Positions 8,863-17,838 of a DNA stretch of 64,000 nt are shown here, one piece after another. Within the stretch, counting starts at the first letter, position 1, and every line of letters starts with the position of its first letter. The notes under the pieces are model-generated. The model saw only the letters and a list, made by a program, of their open reading frames with translations. It ran no database searches and was not told where the DNA came from. The position numbers and the translations under genes are program-made. Source of the DNA: DASUPK01 sp963797265 (GTDB taxonomy: Bacteria > Actinomycetota > Thermoleophilia > Solirubrobacterales > 70-9); assembly GCA_963797265.1 (NCBI GenBank), contig CAWCOY010000006.1, positions 232,169-296,168 on the forward strand. Direction: 5' to 3'.

Positions 8863-10062
8863 TCAGCGCAACAGTGGTGTTGGCGCCCTGCTGCGTGTGG
8901 AGTTGAGCCGCGCCTGGGTGTGGATGCTCTGCAGGAGACCGATCGCGAGGAACGTGGCGATCACCGACGAGCCCCCGTATGACATCAGGGGCAGGGTGAC
9001 GCCGGTCACGGGCATGATGCCGAGGGTCATGCCCACGTTCACAAGGATCTGGAACATGAGCATGGCGGCGATGCCGCCCGCGATCAGGGTCCCGAACAAG
9101 TTCTTGGAGAGCGTCAGGATGCGGAGAATTCTCCAGATAAGCAGGGCGTATAGGGACAGTACGAACGCTGCACCCATGAATCCGAAGCGCTCCCCGATCA
9201 CCGCGAACACGAAGTCCGTGTGCCGCTCGGGGAGGAAGAGGAGCTTGGTCTGGGTCGAGTTGTCGCCGCGTCCGGTCTTCTCGCCGGATCCAATCGCGGT
9301 GACGCTCTGGTTGACCTGATAGCTCGCATCGCTCGGATCATTCGAGGGATGCAGAAATGCGGTTAGCCGGTCCTGCTGATAGCCGTGAAGCGGGCTCGGC
9401 AGGCCGGCCGCGGGGGCGATGACGAGGAGGAAGCTGACGGCCGCAGCCGCCAGTCCGCCCATCACCGCGAAGTGCCTCCAGGGCACCCCGGCGAGGAAAA
9501 GAATTGCGATGGTGACGACCACCAGCACGATGCCCGTGCCGAGGTCGGGTTGCAGGAAGACGAGTCCCGCCGGCACCAGGCCGAGCGCCAGGATGCGGAG
9601 CGTCTGGCGCATCGGGGTGCCGCGGCGGTTGCGCTCGATGACGAACGCCGCGAGGGCGACGATGAGCAGCAGCTTGGCGAGCTCCGAGGGCTGGAAGCGG
9701 AAGTACGGGAGCTCGATCCAGCGCCGGGAGCCGCGCGCGGCGGCCCCGAACATGAGGACGAGGCAGATGGAGGCGATCATCAGCGAGTAGATGCCGACCC
9801 GGATCTCGCGGAAGCGCGAGTAGTCGACCTTGGCCACGGCCAGCATCAGGGCGATCCCGACGACCGCGTAGAGGGTCTGCCGGAGCGCGAAATAGAGCGG
9901 CTGGCCCTGGACGGCGTCCGGGGTCGCGATGGCGAGGGTGAAGATGCTGAATCCGATCAACCCGAAGGCACCGGCCATCAGCCAGCCGTCAAAGTAGGCC
10001 AGACCGAGACGCTCGCCGACGCGAGTACGCCTGGGTGTGAGCGTGAGGGGTGCTGCTTCCAT
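8863..10062 (-). CDS. rodA: RodA/FtsW-type SEDS peptidoglycan glycosyltransferase (copy A)
   Basis: Membrane polymerase that extends glycan strands from lipid II during cell elongation. The protein is 399 aa with about ten hydrophobic segments. Family motifs include QPSELAK, QPDLGTG and the C-terminal GVTLPLMSYGGSS. It follows the PBP2 copy A gene by 68 bases and is its likely partner. It is clearly homologous over its full length to the second copy at 13583-14758. Confidence 0.94.
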   Translation of the reverse strand: MEAAPLTLTPRRTRVGERLGLAYFDGWLMAGAFGLIGFSIFTLAIATPDAVQGQPLYFALRQTLYAVVGIALMLAVAKVDYSRFREIRVGIYSLMIASICLVLMFGAAARGSRRWIELPYFRFQPSELAKLLLIVALAAFVIERNRRGTPMRQTLRILALGLVPAGLVFLQPDLGTGIVLVVVTIAILFLAGVPWRHFAVMGGLAAAAVSFLLVIAPAAGLPSPLHGYQQDRLTAFLHPSNDPSDASYQVNQSVTAIGSGEKTGRGDNSTQTKLLFLPERHTDFVFAVIGERFGFMGAAFVLSLYALLIWRILRILTLSKNLFGTLIAGGIAAMLMFQILVNVGMTLGIMPVTGVTLPLMSYGGSSVIATFLAIGLLQSIHTQARLNSTRSRAPTPLLR

Positions 10063-10130
10063 TTAGACGAGACGCCCCGCGTGGGAGCGCCATATCACCA
10101 GGGTAGTGATCATCGGGGATCCCGCCGCGA

Positions 10131-12026
10131 TCACTCCTGCGTCCTTCCGTTGCCCGCCGCGGTGGCTGTGGCCGTGGGCGTGATCGGGATGTGGAAGTAG
10201 TGCTCGAGCATCCGCGCGGCCACGGGTGCCGCCGTGTCGACGCCGAACCCGCCCCGCTCGATGGTCACGGCGACCACGATCTGGGGGTTCTTGGCGGGAG
10301 CGAGCACGATGTACCAGGACTGATCCGGCTGGTTCGGCCGCTGGGCGGTTCCTGTCTTCCCGGCGACCGCGAACGGGAAGTTCCCGAAGACCGGATATGA
10401 GGTGCCGCCGGGCTCGGTCGCGGCGCGGGTGAGGCCGGTCATGATCGTGTCGCGCACGTTCGGCGAGATGTCGATGTGCCTCCGCGGCGCCGGCCGGATG
10501 TCCTCGAGGACCCTGCCGGTGACGCTCTCGACGTCGTCCGCGATGTGCGGGCGCAGGACGGTCCCGCCGTTGCCGAGAGCCGCGTAGGCGACCGCCATCT
10601 GCAGCGGGTCGGCCTCCAGGTCGCCCTGACCCACGGCCAGGTTGACGTTGTCGCCGGCGCTCCAGGGCCGGTCGGTGAGCTTCTGCGCGTAGAGGCGGTT
10701 GCGCCAGGAGGGCGTCGGGATCAGCCCGTCGACCTCGGCGGGGAGGTCGATCCCGGTCTTCTCCCCAAGGCCGTACTGGCGCGCCCAGTCCTGGATCTGC
10801 CCGTGGCCCTTCGACGCCTTCGACTTCAGGCCGAGGTTGTAGAAGTAGATGTCGGAGGAGACCTTGAGGGCGTCGCTCATGTCGATCGGCCCGTAGATGG
10901 CCTTGCCGGCGTTGTGCAGGGTCAGGTTGTTGTCGATCTTCAGCGAGCCGATGTCATTGAAGATCGTGTTCGCCGAGATCAGATGGTCCTCGAGCGCGGC
11001 CGTCGCGGTGATCGGCTTGAAGGTCGAGCCGGTGGGATACAGACCCTGGATCGCGCGATCGGCGAGTGGGGCGTCGGTCTTCTGTGAGGTGAGCTGACGG
11101 TACTCGCTCTGGGTGATCGGGTGGGTGAAGATCGAGGGGTCGAAGCTCGGCGCCGAGCCCATCGCCAGGATGTCGCCGTTCTGGGCATTCATCGCGACGA
11201 AGGCGCCCGGCAGGCCAAAAGAATCCAGAGCGCCCTCTCCGTATGCCTGCAGCCCCGAGTCGATGGTGAGCCGCACGTCGTCCCCCGGTTCGGCGGGAAC
11301 GCTCCGCAGCTGATCGGTGGGCCGGCCCAGGGCGTCCACCTGGACGCGATCGGTGCCTGGCCTGCCGCGCAGGTAGCGGTCGTACTCGTACTCGACTCCG
11401 GACTGACCGACCTGGTCACCGGGATGCAGGCCCGCGTATCGAGGCTGTTTGAGCTGCCCGGCGGTCACCTCGCCGACGTTTCCGAATAGGTGTGCGGCGA
11501 GGGTCCCCTGCCGGTACTCGCGAGTGAACACTCGCTCGACGCTCACGCCGGGGAAGCTCGACTGGTTCTCACGCAGGTAATAGATCTTGTCGACGCTCAG
11601 GCCCTTCCTCAGGATCACCGGCCCCCCCGGCGCGGCGCGGCTACCACCCGCAAGCGCCTTCCGGATCTCCTTCATGGTCATGCCCGTGACGGTGGCGAGC
11701 TGCTTGAGCTCTCGAGATCGATCGGGCCCCGGCGGAGGCAGGTCCTGCGGCGTGACCTGGATGGCGAGCTCGGTGCGGTTCGCGACCAGGACCTTGCCGT
11801 TGCGGTCGAGGATGTCGCCGCGCGGAGCCTGCACCCGGATCTGACGGATCCGGTTGTCGTTGGCCTGGTTGCGATATTTGTCGCCGGAGAGCACCTGGAC
11901 GTACCAGAGGCGCAGGAAGAGCACCGAGAAGATCGCGATGGCGAGGCCGGTGATGATCGAGATCCGCAGCGCGAGGGGCGAGGTTCGCCTCTCCGGCCCG
12001 ACTTCATCTCGACGCAGGTACATCAA
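10131..12026 (-). CDS. mrdA: Penicillin-binding protein 2, class B transpeptidase (copy A)
   Basis: Transpeptidase that cross-links peptidoglycan in the elongasome with RodA. The protein is 631 aa. It has a short cytosolic tail, one membrane span at about 20-45, a PBP dimerisation domain and a transpeptidase domain. The active-site motifs are STFK (Ser334, Lys337), SSD at 390-392 in the SxN position (the variant usual in PBP2) and KTGTAQ near 562. The start overlaps the mreD stop by 4 bases (ATGA), so translation is coupled. Confidence 0.94.
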   Translation of the reverse strand: MMYLRRDEVGPERRTSPLALRISIITGLAIAIFSVLFLRLWYVQVLSGDKYRNQANDNRIRQIRVQAPRGDILDRNGKVLVANRTELAIQVTPQDLPPPGPDRSRELKQLATVTGMTMKEIRKALAGGSRAAPGGPVILRKGLSVDKIYYLRENQSSFPGVSVERVFTREYRQGTLAAHLFGNVGEVTAGQLKQPRYAGLHPGDQVGQSGVEYEYDRYLRGRPGTDRVQVDALGRPTDQLRSVPAEPGDDVRLTIDSGLQAYGEGALDSFGLPGAFVAMNAQNGDILAMGSAPSFDPSIFTHPITQSEYRQLTSQKTDAPLADRAIQGLYPTGSTFKPITATAALEDHLISANTIFNDIGSLKIDNNLTLHNAGKAIYGPIDMSDALKVSSDIYFYNLGLKSKASKGHGQIQDWARQYGLGEKTGIDLPAEVDGLIPTPSWRNRLYAQKLTDRPWSAGDNVNLAVGQGDLEADPLQMAVAYAALGNGGTVLRPHIADDVESVTGRVLEDIRPAPRRHIDISPNVRDTIMTGLTRAATEPGGTSYPVFGNFPFAVAGKTGTAQRPNQPDQSWYIVLAPAKNPQIVVAVTIERGGFGVDTAAPVAARMLEHYFHIPITPTATATAAGNGRTQE

Positions 12027-12577
12027 CCACTCTCCACCGGTCGCGGCGCCGGCGTGCGCCGGGCCGCTCTGCGCTCGTCCACCAGGGCCGGGCGCACCAC
12101 CAGTCTGACGATCCAGAGGACGGGAATCGCGAGGAGCGCACCGATCAGGGTCTTGACGAGCGCATCACGCACCACCAGGAAGCTGACGTTCGCGTCGATG
12201 CCGGTGCCAATCTGGATAGCGGCGATCACGAGGGCACCGAGCAGCGTCAGCGAACCGCCCAGCAGCACGACGGCCGCGCGGGTCGGACGACCGACGGTCT
12301 CGCGATAGCGCCCGGCGACATAGCCGACGGACAGCAGAGTGAGGGCGAACGCGCCCATGGTCTCGAGCAGCAGGCAGTCGATCAGCAGCCCGATCGAGAA
12401 GCCGGTGACGGCGCCGGTCAGGCTTCCGCCCAACATGCCGACCGAGATCACGACGAGGAGCGCGACGTCGGGGCTCGTACCGAAGATGTCCATCTTCGAG
12501 AAGCAGACGACCTGCGCGACCGCGACCAGCGCCCCGAGCGCGGCAAGCCTGGCAATGATGCCCGGCGTGAGGATCAT
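12023..12577 (-). CDS. mreD: Rod shape-determining protein MreD
   Basis: 184 aa and very hydrophobic, with about five membrane spans, including a segment resembling the MreD core (GFSIGLLIDCLLLETMGAFA). MreD links MreC to the elongation machinery in the membrane. The position between mreC and PBP2, with 4-base overlaps on both sides, is decisive because the family is poorly conserved. Confidence 0.88.
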   Translation of the reverse strand: MILTPGIIARLAALGALVAVAQVVCFSKMDIFGTSPDVALLVVISVGMLGGSLTGAVTGFSIGLLIDCLLLETMGAFALTLLSVGYVAGRYRETVGRPTRAAVVLLGGSLTLLGALVIAAIQIGTGIDANVSFLVVRDALVKTLIGALLAIPVLWIVRLVVRPALVDERRAARRTPAPRPVESG

Positions 12578-13443
12578 CCCTTGCTCCGTCCCGAGTGCGT
12601 CGTCAGAACCTTGAGGAAGTCCATGTCCCGCAGGTCGGCGAACGGCTCGAGGTGGACACGCTGGTAGGCCTGCTGCTCCTCCACGGTCGCCCTGGTGATC
12701 TCCCCGATCGGGATGCCCGGCGGAAAGATCGACCCCAGGTCGCCGGTCGAGAACCCGGCGGTCACCACCATCTGCCCCTCGGCGATCTGGGCCCCGCGCT
12801 CGAGGAAGTCGAGCTGGAGATCGTCCGGGTTGCCGACGTCGGGCTCGACCACCCCCGTCGCGCCGCTCGGCGTCACTCGCGCCGTCACCGCGCTGTCGGC
12901 GTCGGTGATCAGCGTCACCTGCGCGGTGTTCGGCGTCGTCTGGGTGATCTTGCCCGCCAGCCCCTGGGCGGCGACCACCGGATCGTCGATCCGCACGCCG
13001 TCACTCGATCCCTTGTCGATGGTCACCGTCGAGTACCAGACGGTCGGGGAGCGCCCGACCACCCGAGCGGTGACGGGATCGGTCCCGTCGGGGACGATCC
13101 CGCCGCTGGTCAGCTCATTGAGCGCAGATAGCTCCTTGGCCTCCTTCTTCTGGGTCTGCTCCCTCGCCAGCTGATCGCGCAGGGTCGCCACCTGGTCCTC
13201 GAGCTTGGATTTGTCGCCGCGGGCATCGAAGGTCTCGCCGAACCAGTTGACGAGGTCGCGCGCGGGCTTCAAGGCCCGGTCGGCGCCCGAGGAGATCGGG
13301 CTGAAGACCGTGGAGACGACGTCCTGGACGCCGTGGACCGGCCCCCCGTTGCCCTCTCGGTAATAGAGGCTGAGCAGTGTCAGCGAGGCGGCGACGAGCA
13401 GCAACAGCACCGCCCGTCGACGGCGCACCTGCTTGCGGTACAT
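12574..13443 (-). CDS. mreC: Cell shape-determining protein MreC
   Basis: 289 aa. A basic N-terminus (YRKQVRRRRAV) leads into one membrane span at 12-28. A coiled-coil region follows (about 75-110, KLEDQVATLRDQLAREQ) and then the periplasm-side beta domain with VVGRSPTVWYSTVTIDKG, typical of MreC. It forms an extracytoplasmic scaffold that activates PBP2. A 139-base gap separates it from the upstream RodA copy B; it overlaps mreD by 4 bases. Confidence 0.94.
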   Translation of the reverse strand: MYRKQVRRRRAVLLLLVAASLTLLSLYYREGNGGPVHGVQDVVSTVFSPISSGADRALKPARDLVNWFGETFDARGDKSKLEDQVATLRDQLAREQTQKKEAKELSALNELTSGGIVPDGTDPVTARVVGRSPTVWYSTVTIDKGSSDGVRIDDPVVAAQGLAGKITQTTPNTAQVTLITDADSAVTARVTPSGATGVVEPDVGNPDDLQLDFLERGAQIAEGQMVVTAGFSTGDLGSIFPPGIPIGEITRATVEEQQAYQRVHLEPFADLRDMDFLKVLTTHSGRSKG

Positions 13444-13582
13444 GTCTTCCTAGCCCTCACAGCTCAAAGGTCGATTCGGCTCACGTTCGTTTGGCCCCCG
13501 GCCGCCCAGCGCGCGCGGTGCCCGAGAGTAGCGCCTACCTTCAATAGGACCTGAAACTCTGGCCCCGTTAAACGGGTGGCTG

Positions 13583-14758
13583 CTAGCGCAGCCCCCTCGC
13601 ATAACGCGCGTGGATCGCCTGCAGCAATCCGAGCGCCAAGAACGTGCCGAGCACCGATGAGCCGCCGTAGCTGATCAGCGGGAGGGTGATCCCGGTGACC
13701 GGCATCAGCCCCAGGTTCATGCCCACGTTGACGATCGCCTGGAAGGCGAGCATCGCGACGATGCCCCCGGCGATCATCACCCCGTAGTAGCTAGTGGCTA
13801 TTCGCATCACGCGGATCGCGCGCCAGAAGAGCAGGGCGTAGAGGAAGACCAGGAACGCGGCGCCCAGGAACCCGAAGCGCTCGCCGATCACGGCGAAAAT
13901 GAAGTCCGTGTGGCGCTCCGGCAGGAAGAGGAGCTCCGTCTGCGTTGCGTCGTCGCCGCGTCCGGACTCCTCGCCCGAGCCGACCGCGATGATCGCCTGG
14001 TTCACCTGATAGCTCCCGTCCTTCGGATCGTCGCTGGGGTGAAGGAAGGAGGTCAGCCGGTCCTGCTGGTAGCCCGCCAGTGGGTGGGCGCCCACCGCGG
14101 AACCGCCGAGGTATGCGCCTCCGGCGAGGAGCGCGGTCGCGGCGCCGAGCGCGGCGAAGTGCTGCCAGGGAATCCCGGAGACGAAGAGGATCGTCAACGT
14201 GATCGCCACGAGGACGATGCCCGTGCCCAGATCGGGTTGCAGGAAGACGAGTCCGGCCGGCACAAGTCCCAATGCCAGCAGCGCGACCGTCGCGCGCAAC
14301 CCGAACGGGCGCCTGACCCGCTCATAGACGAACGCCGAGAGGGAGACGCAGAGCAGGACCTTGGCGAGCTCAGACGGCTGGAACTGGAACAGGGGCAGCT
14401 CGATCCAGCGGTTCGAGCCGCGGATCGCCGTGCCGACCAGCAGCACGAAGGCAATCGAACCGACCATCACCGCATAGATGCTCAACCGCAGGTCCCTGAG
14501 GCGCGTGTAGTCGAGGTGGCTCACGGCAACCATCAGCGCAATACCGAGGACGCCATAAAGGGACTGACGCACGACGAAATAGAGCGGATCCGCCGCGACC
14601 TCGTGCCGACTCGCCGACTCCAGCGTGAAGACGCTGAATGCGATCAGCCCGACCGAGGCGGCGAGCATGATCCCGTCGAGGTTGCGGAGATTGAGCACCT
14701 CGAGGATCCGGGAGCGCTGCGGGGCGAAGGTCAGTGAGGGTTTGGCGGCTTCCATCAC
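13583..14758 (-). CDS. RodA/FtsW-type SEDS peptidoglycan glycosyltransferase (copy B)
   Basis: 391 aa with the same motifs as copy A (QPSELAK, QPDLGTG, GITLPLISYGGSS) and recognisably related to it over its full length, including AVIGERFGFLGA. The two have clearly diverged, so the duplication is not recent. The start (GTG 14758, or ATG 14755 inside GTGATG) overlaps the stop of PBP2 copy B. With mreC and mreD it lies inside the rod cluster, so a role in elongation or a related wall-synthesis mode is likely. Confidence 0.93.
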   Translation of the reverse strand: MMEAAKPSLTFAPQRSRILEVLNLRNLDGIMLAASVGLIAFSVFTLESASRHEVAADPLYFVVRQSLYGVLGIALMVAVSHLDYTRLRDLRLSIYAVMVGSIAFVLLVGTAIRGSNRWIELPLFQFQPSELAKVLLCVSLSAFVYERVRRPFGLRATVALLALGLVPAGLVFLQPDLGTGIVLVAITLTILFVSGIPWQHFAALGAATALLAGGAYLGGSAVGAHPLAGYQQDRLTSFLHPSDDPKDGSYQVNQAIIAVGSGEESGRGDDATQTELLFLPERHTDFIFAVIGERFGFLGAAFLVFLYALLFWRAIRVMRIATSYYGVMIAGGIVAMLAFQAIVNVGMNLGLMPVTGITLPLISYGGSSVLGTFLALGLLQAIHARYARGLR

Positions 14759-16650
14759 TCGACACCCCCCGCCGATGCCGCCGCCGTGCCGCTCGCGCCG
14801 CCCGCATTCAGGTTGAAGTAGTCCTCGAGGATCGCGCGTGCGATGGGCGCCGCCGACTCGACTCCGAAGCCGCCGTGCTCCACCGTCGCCGTCACCACGA
14901 TCTGCGGGTTGTTGTAGGGGGCGATCACGCCGTACCAGGACTGGTCTTCCTGGCCGGAACCGCGCTCCGCGGTGCCCGTCTTGCCCGCGACGGGGAACGG
15001 GAATCCGCCCATCACCGAATAGGAGGTGCCTCCGGGCTCCATCGCGGCCTGCTCCATGCCGCCGAGGATCACGCTCCTGGTCTCATCGGAGATGCGCAAG
15101 TGCCGCTTCGGCGGCGGCTTGATCCGCTCGACCGTCTTGCCGTTGACGCCGACGATCCTGCCGCCGAGGTGGGGCCTGACCAGGGTGCCGCCGTTGGCGA
15201 GCGCGGCGTACGCGCGCGCCAGCTGGAGTGGCGTGACCATCACGTCCCCCTGCCCGACGGCGAGGTTGACGTTGTCGCCCTGGTTCCAGGGCCGGTCGAT
15301 GTAGGGGTTCTTGTGGCTGCGGTAGACGCGGTTGCGCCAGGCGGGCGTCGGGATCAGGCCGGCGCCCGCGTTGGGGAGGTCGATGTTCGGCTTCTCCCCC
15401 AGCCCGTACTTGTGGGCCCAGTCCTGGATCTGGCCGTGGTTGCCGCTGGCGCTGGCGTGCAGCCCCAGGCTGAAGAAGTAGACGTCGGAGGAGACCTTGA
15501 GCGCCGTGGTCATGTTGATCGGGCCATTGGCGGCGCCGCCCGCGTTGTGGACGACGAGCCCGCCGATGTCGAGGGAACCGGTGTCGTCGAAGATCGTGTC
15601 CGGAGTGATGAGGCCCTCCTCGAGCGCCGCGGTGGCGGTGATCGGCTTGAAGGCGGATCCCGTCGGATATCCGCCCTGGTCGGCCCGGTCCACCAGCGGG
15701 TCGCCGGGCAGGTTGCCGAAGGCGTCGTACTGCTCCTTCGTGTGCGGCTGGGTGTAGAAGGACGGGTCGTAGGTCGGGTAGGAACCCATCGCCAGGACGG
15801 CGCCGGTATGGACGTCCATCGCGACGAAGGCCCCAGGCAGGCCCCTGGCCCGCAGCGCGGACTCGCCGGTCTCCTGCAGTCCAGAGTCCAGCGTCAGGCG
15901 CAGGCTGTCGCCGGCCTGTGCCGGGCGGTTGCCGAGAGTCCCGCGGGGGCGCCCCAGCGCATCGACCTGGATCCGCTGGCTGCCGGCCATGCCGCGGAGG
16001 AACTTGTCGTAGGTGTACTCGACGCCCGCCTGGCCGATGATGTCGCCGGGCCGCAGGCCCTTGTACCTCGACTGCTTCAGCTGGCGCGGGCTGATCTGGC
16101 CGACGAGGCCGAGGAGGTGCGCTGCGAGCGTGCCGTCCGGGTACTTGCGCACGTAGGTCCGTTCGACGCTGACCCCGGGGAAGCTCTCCTTGTTCTCGAG
16201 CAGGTAGAAGAGCAGCTGCCGGTCGAGGCCCTGCTTGAGCACCACCGGGTAGCCGGCGTACTGCGGGGTCGCCCGCACCCTCCGGCGGATCTCGCGCTGC
16301 GAGAGTCCGAGGAGATCGCCGAGCTTGGCCAGCTCGCGCCTTCGCTCTCCGCGGTCGCTGGGGAGGTCGGACGGGCGCAGCTCCAGGGCCATCACCGTGC
16401 GGTTGTCGACCAGGACCTTGCCGTTGCGGTCCAGGATCTCACCGCGCGGCGGATGGACGCGGACGTCGAGGACGCCGTGGTCCTTGGCCAGGGCGCGGTA
16501 GTGATCGCCGTCGAGGATCTGCAGCGACCAGAGCCGCAGCACTACCGTCGCGATGGCGGCGACGACGACCGCCCCCAGGATCGCGATGCGCAGGTTGAGC
16601 CGATTGGTAAGCCGCGGCGGGATGTCCTCGGGACGATCAAGGAGATACAT
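14755..16650 (-). CDS. Penicillin-binding protein 2, class B transpeptidase (copy B)
   Basis: 631 aa, the same length as copy A and aligned to it throughout. It has a membrane span at about 20-45 and catalytic motifs SAFK (Ser332, Lys335), SSD in SSDVYFFSLG and KTGTAER near 560. It lies 26 bases after mreB and overlaps RodA copy B by 4 bases, which defines a PBP2-RodA pair. Both copies keep all catalytic residues and should be active. Confidence 0.94.
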   Translation of the reverse strand: MYLLDRPEDIPPRLTNRLNLRIAILGAVVVAAIATVVLRLWSLQILDGDHYRALAKDHGVLDVRVHPPRGEILDRNGKVLVDNRTVMALELRPSDLPSDRGERRRELAKLGDLLGLSQREIRRRVRATPQYAGYPVVLKQGLDRQLLFYLLENKESFPGVSVERTYVRKYPDGTLAAHLLGLVGQISPRQLKQSRYKGLRPGDIIGQAGVEYTYDKFLRGMAGSQRIQVDALGRPRGTLGNRPAQAGDSLRLTLDSGLQETGESALRARGLPGAFVAMDVHTGAVLAMGSYPTYDPSFYTQPHTKEQYDAFGNLPGDPLVDRADQGGYPTGSAFKPITATAALEEGLITPDTIFDDTGSLDIGGLVVHNAGGAANGPINMTTALKVSSDVYFFSLGLHASASGNHGQIQDWAHKYGLGEKPNIDLPNAGAGLIPTPAWRNRVYRSHKNPYIDRPWNQGDNVNLAVGQGDVMVTPLQLARAYAALANGGTLVRPHLGGRIVGVNGKTVERIKPPPKRHLRISDETRSVILGGMEQAAMEPGGTSYSVMGGFPFPVAGKTGTAERGSGQEDQSWYGVIAPYNNPQIVVTATVEHGGFGVESAAPIARAILEDYFNLNAGGASGTAAASAGGVE

Positions 16651-16676
16651 GGCCGCGTCTCTCCTTCAGCCGGCGC

Positions 16677-17717
16677 TCAGTAGCGCCTCCGGACACGGGA
16701 GTTCTTCAGCGCCCTCTTGATCGCCTCGAACTCCTCCAGGGCCTGTCCGGATCCCGTCGCGACGCATGTGAGCGGTGACTCCGCGAGTCGCGCAGGCATC
16801 TGGCACTCGTCGCTCATCCGATCGGCGAAGCCGTGCAGCAGGGCCCCGCCGCCGGCGAGGGTCATGCCGCGCTCCATCAGGTCGCCGGCGAGCTCCGGCG
16901 GCGTGCGGTCGAGCGTGTCCCTGACCGCCGCGATGATCTGCTGGATCGGATCGTCCAGCGCGGCACGGATGTGCTCGGAGTTGAGCTTCACCGCGCGGGG
17001 CAGCCCGGATCCGAGGTCGCGGCCGCGGATCTCGATCTCGATCTCGTGGCCGAGAGGATTCGCCGAACCGGCCTCATGCTTGATGTCCTCAGCCGTCTGA
17101 TGCCCGATCAGGAGCTGGTGCTCGCGCTTGCAGAAGTTCATGATCGCGTCGTCCATCTCGTCGCCGCCGACGCGGATCGACTGGGAGACCACGATGTCGC
17201 CGAGGGAGATGACCGCCACCTCGGTGGTGCCGCCGCCGATGTCGACGACGAGGCTGCCGGTCGGCTCGCTGACCGGAAGGCCGGAGCCGATTGCTGCCGC
17301 CATCGGCTCCTCGATCAGGTAGGCCTCGCGGGCACCGGCGCCGAGGCAGGCCTCCTCGACCGCTCGCTTCTCAACACCGGTCACGCCCGAAGGAACGCAC
17401 ACCACGACGCGCGGATGGGTGAAGCGGCTGTGATTCGCCCGCTTGATGAAGTAGCGGAGCATCGACTCGGTGATCTCGAAGTCGGCGATCACGCCGTCCT
17501 TCAGTGGCCGCATCGCGTTGATCGTCGACGGCGTCCGCCCGAGCATCTGCTTCGCCTCTGCGCCGACGGCGTGCACCTCACCGGTGGCCGTGTCGACGGC
17601 GACCACCGAAGGCTCGGAGAGGACGATCCCGCGGCCGCGGACGTAGACGAGCGTGTTGGCCGTGCCGAGGTCGACGGCCATGTCGCGGGCGGGGCTGATC
17701 GTGCTGAGAAGGCTCAT
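16677..17717 (-). CDS. mreB: Actin-like rod shape protein MreB
   Basis: 346 aa actin-fold ATPase forming membrane filaments that direct the elongasome. Phosphate-1 motif DLGTANTLVYV is near residue 17, phosphate-2 VVDIGGGTTEVAVIS near 160, and the adenosine motif LAGGGALLHGF near 290. The ATG at 17717 gives the usual N-terminus. It heads the mre/PBP2/RodA block. The start region is tandemly duplicated upstream (see the repeat at 17713-17767). Confidence 0.96.
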   Translation of the reverse strand: MSLLSTISPARDMAVDLGTANTLVYVRGRGIVLSEPSVVAVDTATGEVHAVGAEAKQMLGRTPSTINAMRPLKDGVIADFEITESMLRYFIKRANHSRFTHPRVVVCVPSGVTGVEKRAVEEACLGAGAREAYLIEEPMAAAIGSGLPVSEPTGSLVVDIGGGTTEVAVISLGDIVVSQSIRVGGDEMDDAIMNFCKREHQLLIGHQTAEDIKHEAGSANPLGHEIEIEIRGRDLGSGLPRAVKLNSEHIRAALDDPIQQIIAAVRDTLDRTPPELAGDLMERGMTLAGGGALLHGFADRMSDECQMPARLAESPLTCVATGSGQALEEFEAIKRALKNSRVRRRY

Positions 17718-17767
17718 GGAGGGGGAACGATTAGCGAATGCTCATGGAGGGCGACGAATAGCGAATT
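17713..17767 (-). repeat. Tandem duplication covering the mreB start and leader
   Basis: Two adjacent, slightly diverged units (17713-17740 and 17741-17767) share CTCATGGAGGG and TAGCGAAT on the plus strand. On the minus strand each carries CCTCCATGAG. The downstream unit holds the mreB start. The upstream unit supplies a second ATG followed by AGC ATT CGC and a TAA, that is, a four-codon open frame (MSIR) ending just before the mreB leader. Confidence 0.75.
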
Positions 17768-17838
17768 TCGTCGGAGCCTAGCGGCTCGCGTTAAATGCCC
17801 AAAGTCCGGATTTTTCCGCTGGACGCATGGCACTCCGG

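Noticed and set aside
13564..13576. Inverted repeat CCCGTT-A-AACGGG before RodA copy B's stop
   Set aside because: Short arms, next to the RodA stop on the upstream-gene side, no U-tract; a similar AAACGGG occurs near 30715, but the pattern is too weak to call.
14734..16683. Long open frame (about 649 codons) on the plus strand opposite PBP2 copy B
   Set aside because: Arg/Pro/Ala/Val-rich, no known motif, exactly antisense to a clear PBP2 gene; a product of high GC at third positions.
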